The notes under the pieces: generated by a model
Told to the model about the DNA's origin: nothing
The model's input: only the letters and a program-made list of their open reading frames with translations
Database searches by the model: none
Position numbers and translations under genes: made by a program
Shown here: one piece after another, positions 19,734-28,115 of the stretch
Position numbering within the stretch: the first letter of the stretch is position 1
Layout of the letters: each line of letters starts with the position of its first letter
Assembly: GCA_009838175.1 (NCBI GenBank)
Contig: VXSB01000028.1
Location: forward strand, 37,921 to 101,920
DNA: 64,000 nucleotides
Source of the DNA: Chloroflexota bacterium
Lineage (GTDB): Bacteria > Chloroflexota > Dehalococcoidia > Lucifugimonadales > Lucifugimonadaceae
Direction of reading: 5' to 3'

Positions 19734-20786
19734 CTATTTGGGTTTGCGGGCATGGATGAAATACATCGGTGTGAATATTCTGAGCCGGCCGGCTTCGATC
19801 ATGGCTTCACCGCAGAGGTCCAATGTCGCAGCTACGCGAGCCGATCCTTTCGGTGAAATGTGTAATGCCTCCGACACTTTCAGTAAGTTCTGGGTAATCC
19901 AGCGTCCGGGCCTTGACCGCCGAAATCCAGCCGGCGAAAAACCTGAACCAATCAAAGGTTGGTACCACGGTATGGACGGGCCGGTTTGAATAGCAAGATC
20001 TCGAGTTTCCAACACCTCGAACCCCACGGTTCTCAGTGCGTCATTAATTGTTTCTTCATCGTCGATGTCAAGCAGACCACCTCCAAGTTCTAAGTCGGCC
20101 TTTATCTGTAAGTGATGGGGGTCTGTGGCATTGAAGCGGTCAGTCAAGACGTATTCGTAAGCGCCGAAGCCCCCGCCCGGCTTGAGCAGACGAAACGCCT
20201 CACCATAAACGCTGACTTTGTCCGGCGCACAGCAGGTTGTTTCGATGCCGTAGACAGAGTCGAACGATTGGTCTGGAGCTTCAACATTGGTAAAATCGCA
20301 GTGCAGAAAGTCGACCATATCCGACATCCCCGCATTCTCCACTAGTCGCCGAGCGCGTTCTAGTTGATAGGCATTGATATTCACGCCTATGATCTTGGCC
20401 CCCGAAAATTGCGCAATCTCTAATAAAGGACCACCAATTCCGCAACCAAAATCGGCGACGACCATGCCTGGTTTCAACTCGAGTACTTCTGCTAGAAAGT
20501 GCTCGTGGCGGATAAGAGATTCCTTGAAACTTTCTCCTATAATCCTAGGGGCGAAGTGAAAAGACCTGCCCCAGCCGTACTCATAGAAATCCGTAACTAG
20601 GTCATAGTAGAGATCGGTGAACTCTTTCGACGCTCCAGCCTTACTCTCCATTCCTCCGCGCTGGGCCGTCCTGTAGCGATCCTCGTATTCGCGGAGGTCA
20701 GAACCGACATCTGAAGCGCTTGGATCGTCCTTCAGGATCTTTGAGAGCTTGAATGGCATGGAAGCATCTTGGCGAGTCTCATGCAA
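19734..20786 (-). CDS. Sterol C24-methyltransferase-like protein (Erg6/SMT family)
   Basis: SAM-dependent methyltransferase, 350 aa, with the full signature of sterol C24-methyltransferases and not only the generic class I fold. The SMT region YEYGWGRSFHF is at residues 68-78, the SAM motif ADFGCGIGGP at 111-120, and the third SMT region GIETTCCAPDK at 180-190 (Erg6 has IEATCHAP; here Cys replaces His). LKPGGGFGAYEYVLTDRF follows, then IPWYQPL and a C-terminal SMT domain ending FTPMYFIHARKPK, as in Erg6. Predicted to methylate a sterol or sterol-like side chain. No cyclase or squalene epoxidase gene is nearby. ATG 20759 is an alternative start. Convergent with the FtsX pair. Confidence 0.88.
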   Translation of the reverse strand: MHETRQDASMPFKLSKILKDDPSASDVGSDLREYEDRYRTAQRGGMESKAGASKEFTDLYYDLVTDFYEYGWGRSFHFAPRIIGESFKESLIRHEHFLAEVLELKPGMVVADFGCGIGGPLLEIAQFSGAKIIGVNINAYQLERARRLVENAGMSDMVDFLHCDFTNVEAPDQSFDSVYGIETTCCAPDKVSVYGEAFRLLKPGGGFGAYEYVLTDRFNATDPHHLQIKADLELGGGLLDIDDEETINDALRTVGFEVLETRDLAIQTGPSIPWYQPLIGSGFSPAGFRRSRPGRWITQNLLKVSEALHISPKGSARVAATLDLCGEAMIEAGRLRIFTPMYFIHARKPK

Positions 20787-21079
20787 GTATGGCCTTTGTC
20801 AGCCTAATAGAGGATAAAGCCCGGTGCCGAGGATGTCCTAGGAGTGCCGCGCGTCTTTAAGGGGGAATGCTTGATTTCGTCGGGATGATGAACCACGGTC
20901 GGCGCGCTTGGTCGGAGCTAGTCCGATTACCTGCTCGACACTTGATCGGATGCGAAATTCCCCGCGCACGTTCGGTCCGTCGGAGGTGTGGCCGGTCCGC
21001 GGGTTGAACCGAAGACAACACTCCATGCCGAAATGGCTCGCACTCGTGCTGTTGATCGCCGTAAAGTCCTAGGTGCTGT
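20787..21079. other. Intergenic region, no gene recognised
   Basis: About 290 bases between the methyltransferase start and the end of the next minus-strand gene. A short open frame (20838-21026, minus) has no recognisable content. It presumably holds the methyltransferase promoter. Confidence 0.4.
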
Positions 21080-21760
21080 CTATTGCCAAAGATCGGGATC
21101 GGGTCGCTTCATCAGTCCTACGCCCAGATATCCATACCAGATAACCAGCAGCACGTAGCAGCCCCGGGCCAGGCTGATAAAGGTGTCGCGGCCGCCGTTG
21201 TCGAGTACGGCCAGCATGAAGAAGACCATTACGGCCAGGCTGACAAGGGCAGCCAACAGAGAGACTATCCGGTTGAAGTCGTCTCTCGTGGAGAGGCCCA
21301 ACGCGAAGATGCAGCCGCCGAAACCGAGCGTGATTCCGCCGGCGTAGAAGAGAGCGGAGCCGGCGTAGTAGACGGGAACGCTTCCGCTGATCTGGTCGCT
21401 GGTCTGGGCATCGGCAAGAATGAAGTCCACGCCGCCGGCAAAAATCCAACCGGTCAGTCCGACGAAGACCATGAAGAAGCCCATCTGAACGAACGCCTTG
21501 CCATTGCCCTCCAAGGTCACGTTACGCATCAGCGCATAGAGGCCCGATAGGATCAGGGCTAGGCCGAGGATTATCGCAATGTTGGTCACATTGGTCAGCG
21601 CGGCGTTGCCACTTTTGGCGGATATGGTGCCGACTGCGTCTGACACTTTGGCGGTGTCTATCAGCAGTCCGCCCGGTTCTATGAGGAAGAAGACGAAGGC
21701 GATTATCGGGCCGAATATGAGGGACAGCCCCGCCAGCCGATTAACAGATATTGTGCCCAT
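21080..21760 (-). CDS. Multi-pass membrane protein of unknown function
   Basis: A 226-aa integral membrane protein with about six hydrophobic segments (roughly residues 8-28, 55-75, 88-110, 128-155, 163-183 and 195-215), and charged tails only at the loops and C-terminus. The start is firm: AAGGAGG lies 7 bases before ATG 21760. No catalytic motif is visible. The layout is like small DUF4386-type integral membrane proteins, but I cannot assign the family. Flanked by non-coding regions on both sides, so probably monocistronic. Confidence 0.65.
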   Translation of the reverse strand: MGTISVNRLAGLSLIFGPIIAFVFFLIEPGGLLIDTAKVSDAVGTISAKSGNAALTNVTNIAIILGLALILSGLYALMRNVTLEGNGKAFVQMGFFMVFVGLTGWIFAGGVDFILADAQTSDQISGSVPVYYAGSALFYAGGITLGFGGCIFALGLSTRDDFNRIVSLLAALVSLAVMVFFMLAVLDNGGRDTFISLARGCYVLLVIWYGYLGVGLMKRPDPDLWQ

Positions 21761-22371
21761 GTTTGAACCTCCTTGTGTGATGTCATGGGAAGGATCGATA
21801 CGGGTTCAACCCTTCCCAGCATACACCCTGACGCCAAAGTTGTGGCATTGCGATAGGAGAGTGACCTGTCCCAAAAAGTTGCACCACTCGCTATGTTGGT
21901 CTGTGGGGCGCTCGTGCCCACGAACGTGCCTATAACGCATCCTGACGGTCTAATAGAACATAGGGAGAGGCGCGAGATACCGTTTTACGCAAGTAGATGA
22001 ATTCGGTCTGGAACAGCCACCACCGCTTGCAGTAGATACCGCCATATTCGACCGGACTGGTGAACCTCGGTTTACTGTAGGCAGAACCGTGTTCGAATCG
22101 GTTTTCGAGCTTTGAGTAGCTGCGGAGTCACGTTGCCAAACGACCCTCGAGTGCCGGACAATAGGCATCCAATTTCGTGATGATGTGCACAATTTGAGAC
22201 GATTTGGCGCTGTTCCACGCGTCTGCGTTGCCTGTCGCACGCCGACGAGCGAAGCAAAACCTAGGTATCCGATTTGGGACGTCGACTCGCGCCACGGGTT
22301 TCTGTTGAATTTGCTATCCCCGAAAAGCCGAACCGCGAGCCGATGGCGTTCACGTCATGCTGTGACCGCAG
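21761..22371. other. Non-coding stretch with a dispersed repeat copy
   Basis: 611 bases without a convincing gene. It contains the first copy of the 60-bp repeat (22057-22116). Near 21863-21880 the string GACCTGTCCCAAAAAGT resembles ends of some insertion sequences, but no transposase or second end is found. Confidence 0.5.
22057..22116 (+). repeat. 60-bp dispersed repeat, copy 1
   Basis: Starts CTGGTGAACC and ends GAGCTTTGAG. It differs from copy 3 (38317) at about 6 of 60 positions without gaps. All three copies are on the same strand. The centre has an imperfect palindrome around TTCGAA and a potential stem CGGTT/AACCG. A weaker shared tail GAGNARCYGYSGRGT extends about 15 bases further. 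Confidence 0.8.
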
Positions 22372-23484
22372 TTAGTTCAAGCCGGGATCAACGTGAAGGG
22401 CGGCATCTTCGACCTCGTGCGGTTGGAGCACTCGACACAGCTTTTCGTAGATCTGAACCCGATATCGCCCGGTGTCGGTGATAAACAGACGACCTTCGTT
22501 GTCGACTCTTACCGAGGTCGGGTATTTCAGCCTTTTTTCGCGGTCGAGATTGATGATGTTGTCCCTCTGGCGGAGGATATCCGGGTTCCCCATCAATCTG
22601 CTTATGCCACGGGGGTTAATGGTCGCGTCTCCCCTGAATGATTCGATGAAGTTGCCTCGCCAGTTGAACATGAGAACGCGATGGTTGTTGCGGTCGGCGA
22701 CGTAGATGTCTCCGTACCTGTCCACCACAACACCGCTAGGATGGTCCAATTCGCCGACTCCAGTACCCGGGCTGCCAATGATCTGCATCGCCGTACCGTC
22801 GGTCGAGAACCTTTGGACACGGCTGTTGTGCCAATCGGCGACTACCAAAGTGCCGTCAACTGGGTCGACTGAAATGCCCCAGGGATGATTCAGTTGTCCC
22901 GGTTGGTTTCCAAGCTCGCCGAAGCCACCCAGGTACTTCCCGTCGCGGGTGAAGTGTTGGACGCGGTGATCGCGAGAATTGACGACCCACAGGTTTTCGT
23001 CCGCATCCAATGCGATGCCGGAGGGACCGTTCAAATGACCGGGTCCGTCACCGGACTCTCCCCACACTCCGATAGTTTCGCCGGAAGTATTGATTGCCAC
23101 CACCGCATTTGCGCGCTCGTCGGTGTTGAACAACGTGGCCGCACAGTCCAAGACGCACATCACGGGTGAAGGTAGACGGTCGTCACCTTCAGAGAGAACC
23201 AAGCCGTCAATTTCCGGCACGATGTCGTTCTCGTATCCTTCGTCCTCGATGTTCACGCGCACGTACCGAGTGCGTGGCACTTGCTGAAGGTTGGCACTCC
23301 CGCGGTTGAGCACGTAGTAGGAGCCGTCAGGACTGACAGCGATGTCCTGCGGTCCCCTGAACCCGCCCACGGCCAACCGCTGGCCCAGAGTCGTAACGTA
23401 CTTGTGCCCGATCCGCAGTAGCGTTGGGTAGTTATGCTCCTCGCTAGCGGAGCGGTTAGTCAACGGTTCTTGTGTCGTCGTCAT
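22372..23484 (-). CDS. NHL-repeat beta-propeller protein
   Basis: A 370-aa protein made of NHL repeats forming a beta-propeller. Repeats with the pattern GP(Q/S)GIA...G.(L/I)(Y/W)V.(N/D)...HRVQ.F occur at roughly residues 40-60, 150-190, 195-240, 245-285 and 315-350. There is no signal peptide, so it is either cytosolic or exported without a classical signal. It is the last gene of the minus run starting with the substrate-binding lipoprotein (30179). NHL proteins are usually protein- or ligand-binding scaffolds; the role here is unknown. Confidence 0.8.
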   Translation of the reverse strand: MTTTQEPLTNRSASEEHNYPTLLRIGHKYVTTLGQRLAVGGFRGPQDIAVSPDGSYYVLNRGSANLQQVPRTRYVRVNIEDEGYENDIVPEIDGLVLSEGDDRLPSPVMCVLDCAATLFNTDERANAVVAINTSGETIGVWGESGDGPGHLNGPSGIALDADENLWVVNSRDHRVQHFTRDGKYLGGFGELGNQPGQLNHPWGISVDPVDGTLVVADWHNSRVQRFSTDGTAMQIIGSPGTGVGELDHPSGVVVDRYGDIYVADRNNHRVLMFNWRGNFIESFRGDATINPRGISRLMGNPDILRQRDNIINLDREKRLKYPTSVRVDNEGRLFITDTGRYRVQIYEKLCRVLQPHEVEDAALHVDPGLN

Positions 23485-23497
23485 GTCTTGGGTGTAA

Positions 23498-24673
23498 CTA
23501 CGAAGCCAACGGACTCACGATGTGCTCGAACTGGTCGAACGTGCCGTTAACGATCGGACTTGGATTGAGTTGCAACCATTGGTCGAGCACCGAAGAATAG
23601 AGCGATCTGAAATCGTTGTTGAAATGCAGGTCTCCGTTCAATTGGTGACTCGGATCCAACGACGGATAATCGGAATAAAAACCTCCGTTGACATTGGAGC
23701 CGATCAAGAAGGCTCCGCCACCCGATCCGTGGTCGGTGCCGTTTCCGTTGTCCCGCACCCTGCGACCAAACTCGGAAAACACGAGCATGACCACTTCTTC
23801 GTCGGCACCATGTTCGCGCAAGTCGGCAAAGAAGTCACTGACCGAGCGAGATACGTTGGCCCATAGCTCCGTTTGCATGTTTACTTCATTGCCGTGGACG
23901 TCAAAGCCGCCTATTTGGGCGTAGAAAACGCGCGTTCCGATGCCCGATAAGTGCACTTGCGCTATACCTCGGAGACTCTGCGACAGCGGGTCCGAAGCGT
24001 ATTCAACCGTAGATGTGTAGTGGTCAGGAGCGGCGCGCAGCATATCGGCCCCAGCCATCGCGTCTAGACCGGTCTGACCGATGTGATCCATCAGCGTGCT
24101 TTGCTCGTCGATTTCTTCCGGTGTGTACATCCGAGTGAAAGCGTTTAGCGCTCGCCTCTGTTTCTCCCCGGCCATCGAGGTCAGGAGGCCATATCCTTCG
24201 AGCTGCGCCACCGACATAGCGGGTGTTCCCGAAAGGTACATCGCCCTCGGCAACCCGGTTCCGAAACTCACGCCTGTGCATACATTGTGTTTGTCCGGAT
24301 CGAGATCTCTGATTACCTTGCCTAGCCAACCATCCGAGATGATCTTCTCGGGTTCAGCCGTGTGCCAGATATCCATTGATCGGAAGTGGGATCTGTCCGG
24401 TTCGGGATATCCGATACCGTTTAAGATCGCGACGTCTCCGCGGTCCCACAGGTCTTTTATCGGACCCATTTCGGGGTGAAGTCCAAAGTGATCGTCAAGG
24501 TGGATCACCTGATCCTCGGCGATTCCGGTGGTTGATCTGAAGTCGTAGTAGAGGCCGTCACCGTATGGCACCACGGTGTTCAAGACGTCATTGCCGCCGG
24601 AAAGTTGCAGCACCACCAACACTGGATCTGCCCGGTTATTGCCTCCGTTGACTATCGAGTTAGTACTCGTCAT
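23498..24673 (-). CDS. DUF1501 protein
   Basis: A 391-aa alkaline-phosphatase-superfamily-like DUF1501 protein. Typical motifs are present: VVLQLSGGNDVLNTVVPY at the N-terminus, RSHFRSMDIWHTA, a FYAQIGGFDVHGNE segment and FSEFGRRVRDNGNGTDHGSGGG with histidines and aspartates in metal-ligand positions. Unlike many family members it has no twin-arginine or Sec signal at the N-terminus. It lies directly downstream of the DUF1800 gene, the common genomic pairing for these families. The molecular function is not established. Confidence 0.9.
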   Translation of the reverse strand: MTSTNSIVNGGNNRADPVLVVLQLSGGNDVLNTVVPYGDGLYYDFRSTTGIAEDQVIHLDDHFGLHPEMGPIKDLWDRGDVAILNGIGYPEPDRSHFRSMDIWHTAEPEKIISDGWLGKVIRDLDPDKHNVCTGVSFGTGLPRAMYLSGTPAMSVAQLEGYGLLTSMAGEKQRRALNAFTRMYTPEEIDEQSTLMDHIGQTGLDAMAGADMLRAAPDHYTSTVEYASDPLSQSLRGIAQVHLSGIGTRVFYAQIGGFDVHGNEVNMQTELWANVSRSVSDFFADLREHGADEEVVMLVFSEFGRRVRDNGNGTDHGSGGGAFLIGSNVNGGFYSDYPSLDPSHQLNGDLHFNNDFRSLYSSVLDQWLQLNPSPIVNGTFDQFEHIVSPLAS

Positions 24674-24745
24674 GTTTCGTGTCCCTTATTGGTTAATGTA
24701 TCCGTCGGTTGCGTGGCTAATTGGAGGAGCTCAAAAGTTGAAGCG

Positions 24746-26119
24746 CTATCCCAACTGATACTCCCGCGATGCGGTGATCAATTGGAATGTTTCTAGGATT
24801 GCCGCTTCATACTGTTTTCTATTTGCACCATCGCATCGGAGCGGATTGTTTGTGCCCACTTCATCGAGCAAGGCCGTTCGGCTCTTTGATCCCAGCTCCA
24901 GCGCACCCAATTCGTAAAGCGCAGCGTCCAGAATCTCTGCCGGCTCGATCCATTCGCGTCCAGATGCCACTCGATCTACCATCTTTTCGACGCCCGGGGC
25001 ATCTTGGTTGCCGATGCGCTCGACGGCAAAGTTCACCCTTTCCATCAGAAGCGCCGAATCTATCCACTCTTTGCCAGTGTGCCATCCCTCGACCGTAGGG
25101 GGATTCAAGAGCTGTTGCCCCATGAGCGTCGACTTCTGTGGCAGTTCGTGAAGTCCATACTCGTACGGATCACGGAGTTCGTCCGTCAGATGAACCGTGC
25201 CGACGATGAACTCGACTGGGTTACGTACCCGCGTAAATTTGGCTTCCTTGAAGAAATCGGAGTTGAACAGCGTTCGCATAACCTCGCGGATGTCACCGCC
25301 GTTCGCCGTGAAGGCCCCAGCGATCGCGTCGATTTCGCTCTGTACCGGCTGATCTGAGACGAAGAAATTGTGGATCTCCCTGCCGACGAACTGAGCGGTG
25401 GCGGGATGATCGACGATGATGTCCACAATATCGTCGCCATTGAAATCTCCGTTGTGTCCAAGGAAAGATTTCTCACCGTCATCGTGGTCGTCGTTTCGAT
25501 AGACAAAGGAACCGCCCTGCTGGCCAAACGGGTACCTAGGGATCACCTGGTCGATGGTCCAACCGGTATACGCCCGGGCGCAATCTCTGACGTCCTCTTC
25601 GGTGTAGTTGCCCACGCCCATCGAAAACAATTCCAGCAGTTCCCTGCCCCAGTTTTCGTTGACTGCGGTCGCATGATTCGTCTGCTGATCGAGCCAAAAG
25701 AGCATGGCCGGGTCTCGCGAGAGCCGTTTCAGAATCTCGGCAAAGTTGTCCACGGCGAACTCTCGCAACATCTCGTAGTGTTGCGACATCATCGGGCCGT
25801 TGGTCACCTTTGCGCTTCCTGTGGCGAAGACGCCATGCCACATGAGCGCCATTTTCTCCTGCAACGGCCGCTTGGAGTTGATCATGCGATACATGATCCG
25901 GAGTGGCGTCCATCCTTCGCCGTCGGCAAACTCAGAGTGATACCGCTCCAAGAAATGCATTTCGACCGGGTCGAATTTTTCGAAATCGACCAGATCATCT
26001 ACCAGCCCTTCGTAACTCTTTTCGGCAAGTCGCTCCAACTCGTGAGCTGGCAGAGCGAATCCTGCCCTGCGCATCAGATGGCCCACGAGCGCGACGTCTG
26101 TTGATGTGTCCGTCGTCAT
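24746..26119 (-). CDS. DUF1800 protein
   Basis: A 457-aa DUF1800 protein. Family hallmarks: HLMRRAGFALPAHELERL at the N-terminus, QEKMALMWHGVFATG, MLREFAVDNFAEIL, NENWGRELLELFSMGVGNYTEEDV and the ARAYTGW motif, then the C-terminal NPVEFIVGT and GWHTGKEW. No signal peptide is visible. It is next to DUF1501 as usual, and 58 bases after the DppC-like permease on the same strand, so it is likely co-transcribed with the transporter. Function not established. Confidence 0.9.
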   Translation of the reverse strand: MTTDTSTDVALVGHLMRRAGFALPAHELERLAEKSYEGLVDDLVDFEKFDPVEMHFLERYHSEFADGEGWTPLRIMYRMINSKRPLQEKMALMWHGVFATGSAKVTNGPMMSQHYEMLREFAVDNFAEILKRLSRDPAMLFWLDQQTNHATAVNENWGRELLELFSMGVGNYTEEDVRDCARAYTGWTIDQVIPRYPFGQQGGSFVYRNDDHDDGEKSFLGHNGDFNGDDIVDIIVDHPATAQFVGREIHNFFVSDQPVQSEIDAIAGAFTANGGDIREVMRTLFNSDFFKEAKFTRVRNPVEFIVGTVHLTDELRDPYEYGLHELPQKSTLMGQQLLNPPTVEGWHTGKEWIDSALLMERVNFAVERIGNQDAPGVEKMVDRVASGREWIEPAEILDAALYELGALELGSKSRTALLDEVGTNNPLRCDGANRKQYEAAILETFQLITASREYQLG

Positions 26120-26177
26120 ATACCCGTATCAGTCCTCAGTTCATTGCTATCTTCGTTGGGTTGCAAAGCATCCGTTA

Positions 26178-27083
26178 CTAGATCTGTCTCAAGCGCGGGT
26201 CCAGACGATCCCGCGTCCAGTCCCCGATGAAATTCAGCGCATATGACAGCAAGAATATGGCAAGGCCGGGGAACAGCGCGATCCAGTAAGCGATGCTGAC
26301 GAAATTTCGACCGTCCGCCACCATGACACCCCATGCCGGTCTAGGAGCGGGGATTCCTACTCCCAAGAAACTAAGCGAGGACTCCGCGATTATCAGGCTC
26401 CCGACCTGCAACGTTGCGATCACCAATACGGTGTTGAACACACCCGGCAGAATATGCCGCCCGAAAATCCTGATCGTTGACGCGCCAGACAGGATCGCAT
26501 AGGCGATGTAGTCCATCTCCTTCAACCGTATCGTCTCGGCTCTCACCTGACGGGCAAAACCACTCCAGCTGAATATCACCAGCAGGATGATGATCAATTC
26601 CAAACTGGCACCAAACACGATCACCGCCACGAGCGCCACGAGAATAAACGGGACTCCCAACGTTAGATCCACAAATCGCATGATCGCTTCATCGATCCAT
26701 CCGGAAAAGTATCCAGCGATCATCCCTAACAATGTGCCGGTAGCACCACCCGTGACTAGAACAATGCCGGCTATCGTAAGGGAGAGGCGAGCCCCGTAAA
26801 GCAGCCGCGCCACTATGTCCCGTCCTAACGCATCCGTGCCCAGCAGGTGCGCCGTCGAACCGCCTTCGTTCCAGAATGGTGGTGTCACCTGGGCGGACAA
26901 GTCCCCAAACTGGGGATCATACGTGGTTAGTAAGGGACCGAATACAGCGGCGAATGCTACCGCAACCAAGACTACGGCCGGCAGCACTGGATATCGGCGG
27001 ATTACGTACCACACTTGACTGGGCACGCTTCGGCCGTTTCCGTTCAGCCGGGGAAGTTCAACTTCAATTGGGGCAGTAGTCAT
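26178..27083 (-). CDS. Peptide/nickel-type ABC transporter permease (DppC/OppC family)
   Basis: A 301-aa inner-membrane permease. It shows HLLGTDALGRDIVARLLYG near residue 80, an EAA loop around 190-215 (DYIAYAILSGASTIRIFGRHILPG) and the C-terminal GDWTRDRLDPRLRQI. It begins 9 bases after the DppB-like gene and is followed closely by the DUF1800 gene. It forms the importer with the DppB-like permease and the lipoprotein at 28116-30179; ATPase genes are not present here and may be shared with another system. Confidence 0.93.
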   Translation of the reverse strand: MTTAPIEVELPRLNGNGRSVPSQVWYVIRRYPVLPAVVLVAVAFAAVFGPLLTTYDPQFGDLSAQVTPPFWNEGGSTAHLLGTDALGRDIVARLLYGARLSLTIAGIVLVTGGATGTLLGMIAGYFSGWIDEAIMRFVDLTLGVPFILVALVAVIVFGASLELIIILLVIFSWSGFARQVRAETIRLKEMDYIAYAILSGASTIRIFGRHILPGVFNTVLVIATLQVGSLIIAESSLSFLGVGIPAPRPAWGVMVADGRNFVSIAYWIALFPGLAIFLLSYALNFIGDWTRDRLDPRLRQI

Positions 27084-27092
27084 CTTCGCTTC

Positions 27093-28010
27093 TTACGCTC
27101 GCCTGATCCGTGGATCGATGATCGCGTACGACACGTCCACTACAAAGTTGACGATGATGTACATCAGCGTGAACAGCAAAACCGTGGCGCTCATGACCGG
27201 AAAGTCGTTGTCGTTGGTGGCTGTAACGGCAAGACGGCCCAATCCGGGCCAACCGAACACCGTTTCTACGACCACGGTCCCGGTCGTAAACCCGGCGAGG
27301 ATCAGACCGGCATAGGTAATCGGCACGATCAATGAATTTCGGAACGCGTGCTTCCATACGACTGTCTCACCGGAAACCCCTTTTGCTCGGGCGAATTTCA
27401 CGAACTCCGAATCGAGCATTTCCAGCATCGCAGAGCGTGTCAATCTGACCAGCCCGGCAGCGGATCCGGAACCAAGGGTAATGGCTGGCAGCACGTAGTG
27501 ATCTACCCCCCCGCGACCTGATGTGGGCAACAGCTCGAATTGAACTGAGAAGAGCAATACGAGCATTATCCCCATCCAAAAGTTCGGAGTCGCCTGACCG
27601 ATCAAAGCGATGACCCTCCCAATAAGGTCCCACCATGATCCCCTGCGCACAGCCGAAAGAGCGCCGATTGGGATACCCACGGCGATTGCGAAGGCAAAAG
27701 AAACGGCCGCCAATTGTAGCGTCGCCGGGACCTTCTGTATGACTACGTCGAAAGCGGGACGCGCTTCGTTCAGAGAGGCGCCGAAGTCGCCTCGGATGGC
27801 CGGCCATAACCACGTTATGTACTGGATCGGGTACGGACGGTCGAGGCCGAATTCCTTTCGCCATTCGGCGATCACCTCGTCGGTCGTGTACTCACTGATA
27901 AAGAGGTAAGTCGGATCCCCGGCGGCTCGGGACAGGCTGAACACGAGCACCGTGGCGAACCACATGATGACGGTCGACGCGATCAGCCGTTTTGCGAGGA
28001 ACCGCTTCAA
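27093..28010 (-). CDS. Peptide/nickel-type ABC transporter permease (DppB/OppB family)
   Basis: A 305-aa permease of the same importer: an N-terminal membrane segment, FGASLNEARP region, EAA loop EFVKFARAKGVSGETVVWKHAFRN near residue 205 and the C-terminal DPRIRRA. It lies 105 bases after the substrate-binding protein and 9 bases before the DppC-like gene. Similar in length and layout to the DppB-like protein at 187-1140, but part of a separate cluster. Confidence 0.93.
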   Translation of the reverse strand: MKRFLAKRLIASTVIMWFATVLVFSLSRAAGDPTYLFISEYTTDEVIAEWRKEFGLDRPYPIQYITWLWPAIRGDFGASLNEARPAFDVVIQKVPATLQLAAVSFAFAIAVGIPIGALSAVRRGSWWDLIGRVIALIGQATPNFWMGIMLVLLFSVQFELLPTSGRGGVDHYVLPAITLGSGSAAGLVRLTRSAMLEMLDSEFVKFARAKGVSGETVVWKHAFRNSLIVPITYAGLILAGFTTGTVVVETVFGWPGLGRLAVTATNDNDFPVMSATVLLFTLMYIIVNFVVDVSYAIIDPRIRRA

Positions 28011-28115
28011 CTATGTTCTCCGTCCTCCAACGCCGTCGCGCGGAGTGACCAAGCCACCCCGGGTATCAGGGAGACTTGGTCGCTCGCGGTATGAAACGGG
28101 CGTGTTTGCCTGCAT

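Noticed and set aside
20838-21026. 62-aa minus-strand frame or structured RNA between methyltransferase and membrane protein
   Set aside because: No family match, and no convincing known RNA fold could be recognised by eye.
21850-21900. Possible insertion-sequence end (GACCTGTCCCAAAAAGT)
   Set aside because: Only one end, no transposase frame and no target duplication found nearby.
25370-26104. 244-aa plus-strand open frame opposite the DUF1800 gene
   Set aside because: Mirror frame of a well-supported DUF1800 protein; no ribosome site or domain.
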